Below are positions 10,966 through 22,140 of a stretch of DNA of 64,000 nucleotides, one piece after another (the first letter of the stretch is position 1; each line of letters starts with the position of its first letter). The stretch spans positions 44,515,523 through 44,579,522 of the forward strand of contig OZ024825.1 in assembly GCA_964016985.1 (NCBI GenBank), written 5' to 3'. The DNA comes from Anodontia alba (lineage: Eukaryota > Mollusca > Bivalvia > Lucinida > Lucinidae). Made by a program: the position numbers and the translations under genes. The notes under the pieces are model-generated. The model was not told where the DNA came from. It worked only from the letters and a program-made list of their open reading frames with translations, and made no database searches.

Positions 10966-12804
10966 GGGCTGAATTCTTCTCTAATGATTAAGGTGCTACA
11001 AGTGGAGCTTAACTCCTCTGATGAGGTGCTGTAAGTGGAGCTGAACTCCTTGGACGCTTGAGGTGTTCTTAGTGGAGCTGAACTCTTCTGATGACTAAGG
11101 TGCTCTAAGTGGAGCTGACCTCCTCTGATGGCTGAGGTGCTCTGAATGGAGCTAAACTCCTCTGGTGATTAAGTAGTTCTAAGTGATGCTGAACCCCTCT
11201 GACGGTAGAAGTGTTCTAAGTGATGCTGAAATCCTCTGATGGTTGAAATGTTCTAAGCGATGCTGAAATCCTCATATGGTTGAAATGTTCTGATTGATGT
11301 TTAACTCCACTGATGGTTGAAGTGTTCTAAATGATGCCGAAATCCTCATATGGTTGAAGTGTTCTAACTGGTGCTGAACTCTTCTGATGATTGAGATATT
11401 CTAAATGGGGCTGACAGGTGGGGCTGAACTCCTCTGATGTTCGAGGTACTAAAAGTAAAGCGGAACTCCTCTGATGATTGAGGTGCTGTAAGTGGAGCTG
11501 AACTCTTCTAATGATTGAGATGCTATAAACGGAGCTTAACGAAGTGTTCTAAGTGGAGCTGAGCTCCTCTGATGATTGAGGTATTCTAAAAGGAGTTGAA
11601 CTCCTCTGATGATTGAGATTCCATAAGTGGGGCTGAACTCCTCTGGTGATTGAGTAGTTCTAAGTGGAGCTGAAACCTCTAATGATTGAGATGCTATAAG
11701 TGTATCTGAAATCCTTTGATAATTGCGGCGCTCTAAGTGGAGCTGACCTCCTCTAGTGAACGAGGTCCTATAAGTGGGGCTGAACTCCTCTGATGATTGA
11801 GGTGCTACAAGTGGAGCTGAACTCCTCTGATGAGTGAGATGCTATAAGTCGAGCTGAACAACTCTGATGATTGAGGTGCCATAAGTGGAGCTGAAACCCT
11901 CTGATGGTTGTAGTATTCTAAATGGGGCTGAACTCCTCTGACGATTGAGGTGCTATAAGTGGAGCTGAACTTCTCTGATGGTTGAAGTGTTCTAACTGGA
12001 ACTGAACTCCTCAGATGGTTGAAGTATTCTAAGTGGAGCTGAACTCTTCTGATGGTTGAAGTGTTCTAGGTGGGTCTGAACTCCTCTGATGATTGAGGTT
12101 GTCTGTGGGACTGAACTACTCTGATAATTGAGGCGCTCTAAGTGGAACTGAACTCCTCTGCTTGTTGAGTAGCTCTAAGTGGAGCTGAACTCTTTGATGG
12201 TTGAAATGTTCTAAGTAGAGCTGAACTCCTCTTATGATTGAGGTGCTGTAAGTGGTGCTGTACCCTCTGATGATTGAAATGTTCTATGTGGAGCTGAACT
12301 CCACCTATTATTGAGGTGCTATAAGTGGAGCTGTACCCTATTATGATTGAAGTGTACGAAGTGGTGCTGAAGTCCTCTGATGGTTGATGTGTTCAAAGTG
12401 GAGCTGAATTTCTCTTATGATTGAGGTGCTCCAAGTGGAGCTGAACTCCTCTGATGATTGAAGTGCTATAAGTGGAGTTGTACCCTCTGATTATTGAAGT
12501 GTTCGAAGTGGTGCTGAAGTCCTCTGATGGTTGATGTATTCAAAGTGGAGCTGAACTTCTCTTATGATTGAGGTGCTCCAAGTGGAGCTGAACTCCTCTG
12601 ATGATTGAGGTGCTATAAGTGGAGCTGAACTTCTCTTATGATTGAGGTGCTATAAGTGGAGCTGAACTTCTCTTATGATTGCGGTGCTATAAGTGGAGCT
12701 GAACTTCTCTTATGATTGAGGTGCTCCAAGTGGTGCTGAGCTCCTCTGATGATTGCGGTGCTATAAGTGGAGCTGAACTCCTCTGATGATTTAGGTGCTC
12801 TAAG
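10966..12804 (+). repeat. 37-bp minisatellite, ~50 units
   Basis: The consensus unit contains GAGCTGAACTCCTCTGATGA followed by TTGAGGTGCTATAAGTG. Units vary by substitutions and small indels, with local higher-order similarity (for example 12340-12600). A period of 37 is not a multiple of three and stops abound, so it is not a coding repeat. The array resumes at 13070 after an insertion. Confidence 0.95.
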
Positions 12805-13069
12805 GCGTAAAAAACAAATAGCTGTGTTTCCACTAACATGCTGGAAAAAAAAACAATTTGGTCGGTAGGTAGGAGAAACTCTTTTTTATTTTTCTATTTT
12901 TTCTCCAGAAAAAAAAAACAGGGTCGGACCTGTAATTTTATGAAAATACACGTATTTTGTTGAGGGTCGGTGCTTTACTTTTATATTTTGCATTTTACTG
13001 ATAAAGAATAGCAGAGTCGGGTGCTTGAAACAGGGTCGGTCGGGTTAGTGGAAACAACTATTTTTTATG
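12805..13069. mobile_element. MITE inserted in the minisatellite
   Basis: The inner repeats GTGTTTCCACTAAC and GTTAGTGGAAACAAC face each other near the ends. The minisatellite hexamer TCTAAG is present on both sides (12799-12804 and 13070-13075), as expected for a 6-bp target-site duplication. GGGTCGG occurs several times inside. No coding sequence is seen. Confidence 0.7.
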
Positions 13070-13250
13070 TCTAAGTGGAGCTGAATTCCTCGGATGGTTG
13101 AAGTGTTCTGTCTTGAGCTGAGGTGTTCTAAGTGAAGCTGAACTTCTCTGATGATTGATGTGCTGCTCTAAGTGGTGCTGAACTCCTTTGATGTTGAGGT
13201 GCTGTAAGTGGAGCTGAAATCTTCTGATGATTGAGGTGTTCTAAGTTATC
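13070..13250 (+). repeat. 37-bp minisatellite, distal part
   Basis: About five further degenerate units of the same minisatellite, continuing the phase after the inserted MITE. Confidence 0.9.
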
Positions 13251-13309
13251 TTGGTGCAGATTCTCTAAATAATTTCTAATGTTATCGTTGTTTGCATATG
13301 GGCCGTCAA

Positions 13310-13400
13310 GCGCAATACGCCATCGAACATGCGCAAAATGCGCAGATTCAGATCATCCTGCGCATGCGCATGCGCACGCGCAATGTATCAGCCAGGCCTT
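13310..13400. promoter_or_regulatory. CpG-rich GCGCATGCGC repeat
   Basis: TGCGCATGCGCATGCGCACG matches the known NRF-1 binding consensus (YGCGCAYGCGCR) in overlapping copies. It sits at the end of a CAGATCATCCTGCGCATC phrase seen in other repeats here, so it may be repeat-derived. No exon is visible next to it, so promoter function is speculative. Confidence 0.3.
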
Positions 13401-13814
13401 TGCTCTCCATTCATACATCTTGTAGTATCTGATGATGCTGTTACCGGTGTGCAGTCTGATCTGGGCCTTCGTTGTCCGCATATGCCCGAAGACGCGTTTT
13501 CGCATGGTGCGACCCATATGTCAATGGCTTCTCCATGTTAAGGCTCAGTTATACATCTGAAAATGTGCATGCTTTAATATAAAACACGTGTTGCGCCAAT
13601 CAGTTTCCCTATTCAGCTAATGTTGTATGACTGAAGTGTAATCAAAGTCAAACAGCTACATGTAACATGGCTTTACAGTAAAACGCACTTTGCATTGTTT
13701 TACTAATAAAAGTTTAAACTGTGTCACCCTGTTTCATGCTATGCAATGAAGTTTGCAATGAATAGGAACAAGTGTCTTATTACCAGCACTATTGGATTGG
13801 GATAAACAAAGCTT

Positions 13815-13890
13815 AGCAAACAGAGTTGATCCAGATCAGACGCCGCAGAATGCGGCGTCTGATCAGTGCCTACACTGTTTGCCACTTAGC
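13815..13890. repeat. CAGATCAGACGCCGC hairpin
   Basis: AGATCAGACGCCGCAGAATG and its complement form a hairpin flanked by CAAACAG and CTGTTTGCC. It is the same core as in the TTAA element at 60546. Confidence 0.75.
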
Positions 13891-14039
13891 CATCAGCTTT
13901 AAACACGTCAACAGGTAGTAAAATGGACTCGGATAAATATGGGTGGTGCACTTTGTGTGACCGTAGGCATAATCGGTTAAAGAAGAAAACCCAAAGATTT
14001 CTAGGCGTACCATGAGGAAATATCTTTCTCTACATTACA

Positions 14040-15275
14040 GTACCATTTTTAATGTACATGGGAACGTCCTAGCCTTTAATGAAACGCATTTCATCTTTAA
14101 TAAAAAAAAGAAAACATTTAATGTAGCTTAAATACATTTAATAACACGAGCAATATGTGAGAATGCATAACCAATTAACTTTACAAAAATATACAGTGAA
14201 ACTTCTTTGCCTCGAATACCGATAGCTCATTTGCCGTGGCTGATTCGAAATCTTTTTTGAATCCCTAGGAAATTTTTCTGATAGCTCAAGAAAACAAACA
14301 TTCAGGGTTGTTTTAGGCATTTTTTCTAATTTTATGATGAAAATGTATATTGCGTGTACTCATTAGAATCGCCTCATAGAGGCGATTCTAATGAGTGCAC
14401 TCAACATACAATTATTTCATAGAGGACATCCCTAAATTATCCACATTCATCTCCTGGCCCTGGCACTATGATTAACCTTAAGTAGCTCGAACTATCTATG
14501 TCAAAACCAAATTGCCATGGTCCATGGTTCAAACCATTGAGTTCGACTGCGCATGGAAACGTACAAGCATTTGATGAAACGCATTGTTATCTTTAATTCG
14601 TTTGACACTATAATGATACATTTAATAAAGCTGCGATACACTTAACAACACGAGCAATATGCAAGAATGCATAACAAATTAGATTTACGAAACTTTACAG
14701 TAAAACTTCAATGACTTGAATACCGATGATTCGTTCAACGTGCCTGACTCGAACTCGCTTTAGAGTCCTTAGGAAATTCTTCCAATAGCTCAAAACTTGA
14801 AAACAAATGTTTAGGGATATTTTAGGGTAATTTTCTTTTTTTTTTATCATGAGAACGTATGTTACCTGGACCGTATGTAAGAATGTATTTCCAATTAGCT
14901 TTGCGAAAATATTCAGCGAAACTTCAATGACCCGAATACCGATGACTAGTTTATCGTGGCTGATTCGAACTTTTTTTGAGTCCCTAGGAAATTCTTCCGA
15001 TAGATCAAGAAAAATATTCAGGGATGTTTAAGGCATTTTTTTTTTAATTTTATCTTGAAAATGTATGTTGTGTTTGTACTCATTAGAATTACCCGATCGA
15101 AGCGAATCTAATGAGTACACTCAACATACCTTATTTTACAGATGACCAGAGAGACATCTCTAAATTATTTCTATTCCCTCCTGACCTTGCGCTATACCTC
15201 AGTGGCTCGAACTTCCCATGTCTGGAACAAAGATGTTCGAGCTATTGAAGTTCGACTATAAATTAAGCTATCCAA
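14040..15275. mobile_element. three tandem, diverged TA-CAG MITEs
   Basis: Unit 1 (about 14040-14555) and the start of unit 2 (14556-14830) share even their 5' flank (GAACGTCC/AAACGTAC, GAAACGCATT, AACACGAGCAATATG), so the element was duplicated with its surroundings. A third unit runs 14865-15275. Each MITE begins TACAGTGAAACTTC or similar and ends near GAGTTCGACTG, with a central palindrome around TGTACTCATTAGAATCGCC. They belong with the TA-flanked elements at 42981 and 44737. Confidence 0.7.
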
Positions 15276-15455
15276 GAAAGGCTACAAACACAAAACATAA
15301 CCTCTAGCGGACAGTGAAACCGTGTTAGTCTTTGCCAATGTGCATGCGGATCTAAATCGAAGTTGGTAGCACATGTCTGAAGGTGTATATACTCACGCTC
15401 ACATTTGGATTGTCGAGCTTTTATTCTCCAGCCTCGTCTTATTTGATACCCAGCT

Positions 15456-15548
15456 AGCATTCTTTATAAATCTATAGCGGGCCGTTATCGGCCCGTCAGC
15501 TACCCTGACGGGCCGATAACGGCCCGCTATAGATTTATAAAGAATGCT
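15456..15548. repeat. perfect palindrome, 44-bp arms, 5-nt loop
   Basis: Left arm 15456-15499 begins AGCATTCTTTATAAATC and ends GGCCCGTCAG. The loop is CTACC (15500-15504). Right arm 15505-15548 is an exact reverse complement. The inner half is CpG-rich, unlike its surroundings. A paralogous flank at 16236-16315 lacks this palindrome, suggesting it is an insertion. Confidence 0.95.
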
Positions 15549-15902
15549 TACTGGATACTCCCATATTATGGAATTCGGCCTTCAAAATATTGCCCAGGCT
15601 CATCCGTTACATATCCGTTACTCATCAGCTACATATACTGTTAAAATATGGACTGTTCAATAAAGCAAATCACTCGCGAGAGTTTTTCCCAAACTATTTT
15701 GCATCTCATTGACGTTCATCGTAAACCGGTCAAGATTATGTGACCTCAAATTGGAGAGTAACCGTTATTCTTGTTGTCGAGACTTGATGTTAGATCGAAA
15801 AAATTATATCAATAATTATTAATTTTGTAAAGGACCGAATCATTCATGAGTATGAAATCAATCCAGTTAACATTTTCATATTTTTGTAACTACATGCAGC
15901 AA

Positions 15903-16114
<212 letters not shown>

Positions 16115-16235
16115 GCATAGGCCGCCATTTTGCTTGTGGTTGGATACTCGCTACCGTCCGCCGAAAACTGTCACAAATGAATGGAAAGTTTTCAGCAGTT
16201 TCTGAGTAATGTGAACGTTTTGAGTGACTGAACGC

Positions 16236-16315
16236 AGCCCTGGCTTCTGTCTTATTTGATACTGTCATACATTGGACGTAAGCATTCAAAATGTTGCGTA
16301 GCTCATCCGTTGCAC
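16236..16315. repeat. paralogue of the 15425-15625 flank
   Basis: CTTATTTGATAC, AAGCATTCAAAAT and GCTCATCCGTT occur here in the same order as around the perfect palindrome, without the palindrome itself. Confidence 0.6.
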
Positions 16316-17285
16316 TTTGTTCTGTGTAAGAAAACGGTCCTTATGTTATGCAAATAGCGAAGGCCCAGATCAGCCTGCGTGTCCGAGAAGTCAAACCAGG
16401 GCCTTCTGTAGTCAGCAATTTCATCTGCAGTTTCGATTCTATAAGCAGGCCGCGAAGATCCCGACAAAAAAAAACAAAAAAAAAAACAGGATTCTCTGTT
16501 GAAACAAAAAAGCCGGGACTCTCTCTCCCTCTCTCTCTAATACGCAGACTGATCTGGGTCTCCGTTGCCCGCATAAAACATAAGAGCATTTTCTCACTTC
16601 AAGCCGTCGTGTTCAAGCAGCAGTGGCGCATTTATTTTTCCCGTGTTGTTTTTCGTTTTATTTTTATTTATTTATTTAATTATTTATTTATTTTTTTGTT
16701 TGTTTGTTTTTTTTTTTTTTTTTTTTTTTTTTTTGTTTTTTTTTTCGTATGTAAATTCTGAGAAAAATGGATTATTTGAAAGCAACGAAAGCACTTAAAT
16801 ATGTTTCTGGACTGTAATGCAATTCACAACACTGCCCAATTATGCCAAATGGGCTTATTGATCCCAAAGGACTAGAAAATATAAACTACTCTACAGTGAA
16901 GGTACGAGGAGACTTTATACGGCATGACACAACACCTTACACTAGCCGAAGAGTAGGTAAATAAATTCTAAGAAAAGAAACGAACACATTAAATAAAGTG
17001 ATAATAGTACAACCACTTATTTTCTCTTACAGTGTACTGTAGTATGTAATTGAAAACAGTCGGTAGCACTGAGTTGGATTACAGACTCATTACATGGCAG
17101 ATTTTCGAATCCGATAAAACATGATTACAATGCTGGAATTAAAGAACTTCCAATTATCTGCAGAAGTTCAAGGTTTAATGTTACTGCGCGCAAAGATTAC
17201 AAAAATAAACTATATATACACACACAACCATTACGAAAACAAGCTTATTCAAATATACTGAAAATTTTACCACCAAAAAAAATCA
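16316..17285. other. simple repeats, no gene
   Basis: A-rich runs (16469-16488), CT-rich tract (16520-16540) and a T-rich run (16660-16745). The rest is unremarkable. Confidence 0.5.
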
Positions 17286-17425
17286 GATAAAAATTCTGAT
17301 ATTTTTCATATTTCTGCTCAAAACATAGATTGTGGGTACTCGTTAGAAGCGCCACGGCAAGGCGGTTCTAACGAGTAGCACAATCTTTGTTTTTGAGCAG
17401 AAATAAGAAAAATAATGTATACCCC
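17286..17425. mobile_element. palindromic MITE, alpha core
   Basis: Arms around ACATAGATTGTGGGTACTCG and its complement are closed by GCGCCACGGCAAGGCG, with CATATTTCTGCTC at the left and GAGCAGAAATAAG at the right. Confidence 0.75.
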
Positions 17426-18095
17426 TGTAAACCCTAGTTTTACTATATAAAAGTGGGGTTTAAAGGGGTCAACATTATATAGGCATGTTTTCGTGATGGT
17501 GTAAATGTCATGCCAATAACAGTCCCATTTAGAGCAAATTCTTTCCTTTTAGACCAGACCCCTTTTCATAAGGGTCTTTGTGTGCAGGAAAGTTAACAGA
17601 AAGTCACAAAAAAAGTTGTCAGTCCTGTATAAAATGGCGAAAATCTACCAAGTGTATCATGTCTCTTTAAGATACAGACTGCAAACAGATTAATTTTTCT
17701 CAAAGATCATATCAGGTTTTCAATACGCTTAAAAATAACGGATTACCTAATTTAAACTTGGCTTACTAATGCAATGCCTGCGAAGTCTAAAAAATAACGC
17801 AATGTCTGCCAAGTCTAGTGGTGAAAACCACACTAAGTACTAACAACATGAAACATTAGTGAAAGTATCTGTTTTGGTCTATAACGTGGAATATAATGTT
17901 GATGAATGCCTTTATGAATGGGAGGTAACTTCCTTCATGGTGTAATGTTTAATAGGCTACAGTTGCATTCGCTTGCTTCTAGCTTTCATCGACACAGATA
18001 AAGCCACAAAACATAAAGTACCACATAAAAGAGCGACCATTTATCCAAGATTCAATTTTGTCCTACAAAAACAGCCAGGACTCTCTCAAAAAAAG
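17426..18095. other. no recognisable feature
   Basis: AT-rich sequence; nothing coding supported. Confidence 0.4.
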
Positions 18096-18100
18096 CCGGT

Positions 18101-18101
18101 A

Positions 18102-18180
<79 letters not shown>
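18101..18180. repeat. (CT)n(CA)n compound microsatellite
   Basis: Short CT tract followed by about 28 CA units. Confidence 0.95.
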
Positions 18181-18182
<2 letters not shown>

Positions 18183-18736
18183 CGTGATTCCTATCTCGTA
18201 CAAGCATATGAACATTGCCCTGACATAATGCGTTGTCTCTGACACAAGTTTCTAGGCTTGGTACTATGTGCAATGTGTTAAAAAAAGAAAACGAAACTTC
18301 TGTACATGAAAAGAGAAAGTAACTTTGTCGTGATTTTGTGTGTTCTTTGTTTCCAAAGGCAATTCTTTTTTACTTTTATTTAGATATATCTCCTTTAGCT
18401 TAAACAGAAACAATCTTTATACTAAGCGTGTGTGCATATACAGTAAGAAAATAATTAAAAGTTTGATCCTTTTTTGGAGACAAGATAACGTTAACGAATA
18501 AGTACACGTATCTCTAAATAATCACCATGCAGCATATTGCAGAAACAAATGAATAGAGTGAGAAAGTGGACAGAGGTAGTTTTCGAACGGAGAACAGTCG
18601 TCGATCAGCAGTTAAATATTATGAGCAAGTGGATAAACAGAAAGCCTAAAACACTCCAATGTTTATCTTCTACAGAAACAATTTGAACATACAGAGTAAA
18701 GTATAACATAGTATGCCTTGATACAACTGTGACGAC

Positions 18737-19226
18737 ACCACCTATCCTTTTACTCGCCACCGCACTCTGTACACACCGCCCGTCAATAAAATGCCTAGTT
18801 TCTGTACAATGGCAAAAGAATGCGATATATTTTCTTTTGAACTCGAAGTAACATGTTTAACGGTCACTGCCACAGTAATGTAATTAACCAGAGATTCATA
18901 ATCTCTCCAAGAACTGGAGTTTTACGTGCCTGTCTGTCACCAAAACGGCAAAATCTGATCACCCTTGGAGAGGAAGAAAAAGGATGTTTGTTCCGTATTC
19001 GCGAAAAGGACTATAATTCCGATCTGATTATATGGGAGACTAAATAAAAGGTTGAATTACTTCGTCCGATTTTGCGATCGGACAAAAGTGTCAGCATTAT
19101 TTCAACTGACACCCACTTTTAACACTATCTAAACTGACTCTCCGCAACCACCTCCGGAAGATCTCCTTACGGTTGTCTTTTCACAACACGGTGTTATGCG
19201 TGTGGAGATAAGCAGCTGTGCATGTA
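18737..19226 (+). repeat. dispersed repeat R2, copy 1
   Basis: Shares long blocks with 50647-51336 (+) and 49990-50472 (-): TTTACTCGCCACCGC, CAATAAAATGCCTAGTTTCT, AAGAACTGGAGTTTTAC, AACTGACTCTCC and AACCACCTCCGGAAGATCTC. No coding potential is seen. The class of the element is unknown. Confidence 0.8.
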
Positions 19227-19371
19227 GTTGAAACTTCAAGAGTCTTCTTTCGCAAACTAAATGTAAATGAAGAACTATACATGCGGCTTTTATATACATC
19301 GGAATAATATAGGTTAGAGGATCCATGCATAAGTGGATATCAGCTCGTGACTGTCTGAGTGCTCTCACTCG

Positions 19372-19456
19372 TATGTTTTTTTGTTTTTTGTTGTTTTTTT
19401 TTTTGTTTTGTTTTTTTGTTTGTTTGTTTTTTTGTTTGTTTGTTGTTGTTTTTTAT
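19372..19456. repeat. T/G simple repeat
   Basis: GTTTTTTT-type low-complexity tract. Apparent reading frames here are phenylalanine-rich artefacts. Confidence 0.9.
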
Positions 19457-19475
19457 TACCAAGCCTCGGATCCGG

Positions 19476-20280
19476 TCCCAATTTTATCCGGAGTCCCTTA
19501 AAGCTCGACCCTGGGACCAGTCCTGTTCTTATAACTTGTATAAATGATCTTCCGGATAATGTAAGTCGTCAACTCGCATGATCGTAGATGATCTCGTCAT
19601 CTACATGAACATCCGTTCAATACTGGAATACTGCAGCTTGCAAGAAGACCTAACAGTTCGGCACATTATGCAGGAGATTATCAGGTGAATTTCGATGTCG
19701 CCTAATGCAATCCTGTTGAAGGGACGAGGCGTCTCTCACACAAACAAATAAATTGTAACTACACTGTGTAATCAAACGTTGATGCAAGTTCAGTCCGCCA
19801 AATACCTTTGTATCACTATTGCAGACAACCGATATTATAGTCAACTATATCAGAGATTACGTCTTGGTATTCTTCGCCGGGACTAAGCTCTAATACCTAA
19901 GAAAACCAAGTCTGCTGTACATAAAACATTGATGCGTCTACAACTGGAGTATGCAGAAATTTGGTCTCGTTAAATAGAGATGATACTAAAGACTGTGTCC
20001 CATTGGACTTGCAGGCGTTGGCAAAACACTAGCCGTGTCGGAGAAATGCTAGATGAATTGCAAATTCTAACGTTGGAAGCGCTCTGTATCCTTCTGCAAA
20101 AAAAATGCTTTATACTGATGCAGTTTCCTCTGATAAACCCTTTTTAACCCCAGATGGATTGAAATAGACGAGATCATCCCGACTCCAACAATCTTTTAAG
20201 GCAGATGCTCCAGTAAAAATGTCATGCGGGTCATATATATACTCCAAACCGTGAGAAAAAAGTTTAAACAGTATAAAGTA
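19476..20280 (+). pseudogene. decayed LINE reverse-transcriptase remnant, plus strand
   Basis: Across shifting frames the translation carries reverse-transcriptase landmarks of CR1/L2/jockey-type LINEs: GPVLITCINDLPDNV (19510-19565, the motif before the catalytic YxDD), a damaged catalytic segment near 19580, VQSAKYLCITI (19790), RLQLEYAEIWS (19935) and MLDELQILTLEA (20045). Stops and frameshifts break every frame. It is non-functional and fused at its right side to unrelated repeat R3. Confidence 0.7.
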
Positions 20281-20765
20281 TCCAAGCTGTGTCTACTATG
20301 ACGGGTAATTGATGAGTCCCTGCAGCACTTCATTCTATAGTTTATTAGACTACAACCAACTAGACAGACTTTTATTAATGCAATACGGGAGTTATTTGGC
20401 AGATTCAACGATGAAGTGTTGCTGTGTCAGATACTGGATCCATCTACGATTATTGCACACAACGAGAACACTGATGAATCGTGGCCCCGAGGTTATAAAA
20501 AATATTTTTCATGCTCAACTCAGCTGAGCATGAATTTTACTCTGCTAATAAATATGAAAATGCCATGCTCAGCTATATTTAGCAAGAAAGAATTTGCAAT
20601 TGTTAATAATATGAGATTTATTAGCAGGACAAATTTCATGCTCAGCTGAGTTGAGCATGAAAAAGTTTTATAACCTTGGGGCCTGGTCTACTCGTATCTA
20701 TTCGCTCACACGAGGGTTATGTTATGCCCTGCAAATGCAATGAAAGTATCCTGCTTGCTAATATG
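20281..20765 (+). other. coding-like repeat R3, copy 1, split by a MITE
   Basis: 20395-20482 plus 20684-20765 match 22150-22309 with mostly synonymous-looking differences. A shared frame reads LDPSTI(I/V)AHNENTDESW then STRIYSLTRGLCY. This suggests a piece of a transposon protein, but I do not recognise the family. It is interrupted by the M2 MITE at 20483. Confidence 0.5.
20483..20683. mobile_element. foldback MITE family M2
   Basis: Terminal repeats GGCCCCGAGGTTATAAAA and TTTTATAACCTTGGGGCC, with the palindrome CATGCTCAACTCAGCTGAGC near both ends. The uninterrupted paralogue at 22240 (GATGAATCCTGGTCTAC) gives the empty site and is compatible with a 3-bp duplication (CGT/CCT). Confidence 0.85.
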
Positions 20766-20932
20766 TAGTCAACCTGTTTGCTGTGTTGTGGACTTAATAA
20801 GTAACCTGCTAGAACTGTGGACTATATGCTAGAAAATATAACGATGGTTTGTACATTATCATTTACCTATTTAATTACCATTTCGTCTGTCATTACTGAC
20901 AACGACCAATCTTAATCAAATTCGTGAAGTGC

Positions 20933-20978
<46 letters not shown>

Positions 20979-21396
20979 TCAACTAGTACGGTGAACAGGG
21001 ATTTTAAACTGTACATATCATTGGTGTTTATGCCCAGCGTACATGCACAACACAATCCAGTTATTTTAAGACGATAAACTAGCCTTTAATAGTTGGGATG
21101 GGCACTGCGCCAACGGATCATCAATACTAACACTTCAAGCGACGCTGTAAGGCGGTTCTCCTGACAGAGGAGAAAATTATCGACAGTAAATTTAGCAGCG
21201 CATCCCAGTGACATCTTGATCTTTTTTTCTTCTTCCCGGTGCAGTTCAGGAGTATTCTCAGGCTGTAAAATTTACCTTGTGGAGGGGTGTGTGACAACCA
21301 TTACCTTCCAAAGTTCAAGATTGCGGTACTTACAATTTAAAACTATGCACAGTGTCTGACATTGTTTGAAAGGGGTTGTAGCAGTGGTGTCATCCA
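20766..21396. other. non-coding, (GT)n tract
   Basis: A GT microsatellite lies at 20937-20978. Nothing else is recognised. Confidence 0.6.
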
Positions 21397-21621
21397 AGGC
21401 CCAGTTGTTCAAAGCGTCGTTAGCTTAACGAGCTCGTTAAAGGTCATTTTGTTAACTGTTTAAGCGGATTCAATATACAATATTCTGATATTTTTTGCTG
21501 AAAAATGTGAAAGCTACTCACATTTTTTCAGCAAACACTTTCAGCATATTTGCGTATCACTCGAGGTAAATTTTATCGAACCGTTAACTAACGATGTCAT
21601 TAGCTTTGAACAACTGGGCCC
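21397..21621 (+). mobile_element. foldback MITE family M1, copy 2
   Basis: Near-complementary ends (AGGCCCAGTTGTTCAAAG and CTTTGAACAACTGGGCCC) and a central GAAAGCTACTCAC hairpin. CCA flanks both sides if the ends are read as 21397 and 21618. It interrupts the C-terminal coding end of the minus-strand LINE. Confidence 0.85.
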
Positions 21622-22140
21622 AGAGCGGCTTTGAATGTTCCGAGGCTGTCAACATCAGTGACCCTGGTTGGCAGTGCATTCCATTCTCTGATGGTGAGAG
21701 GGTAGAAGGAGAACCTGAGTGGCTGGCGGTTGGTGCAGACGATAACCGCCTCTGGTTCTGCGATCGCTGGGTCGTAGAATAATTCCTGGCACAATGTCTA
21801 TAAACACATGCTGGATCTTGAAGAGCATCAGAAATCTAATGTTGCGCCTTCTCTCTTCAAATGGTTGCCATTCAAGTCCCCTGACTATTCTAGTGACACA
21901 GCCTAGCGTTCTGTCTCAGTATTGTTCCGGATAACGGGCTCCTGTTTGCTGGACTTGTTCCAGTTTGTGAATGTCCGTATTGAGGTAGGGGTCCCATATA
22001 GATGCTGCATACTCAAGAGTTGAGAGGACAGATGTGTTGTGTGTTTAGGTCTTCTCTTTGACTTTCTTGGTGCCGTTAATGAGATTTCTTCTCAGAAAAC
22101 CTAGTGCTTGAGGCCTTAGCAGCTGTCCTGTCCACATGTG
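21622..22140 (-). pseudogene. LINE C-terminal part, minus strand
   Basis: Minus-strand frames give LEYAASIWDPYLNTDI, KLEQVQQTGARY, GLEWQPFEERRRNIR and FYPLTIREWNALP followed by DSLGTFKAAL. These are the conserved blocks that follow the polymerase domain in CR1/L2-type LINE ORF2. Frameshifts are present. It is the downstream portion of the element at 22845-25081 and is ended by MITE M1 copy 2. Confidence 0.8.
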
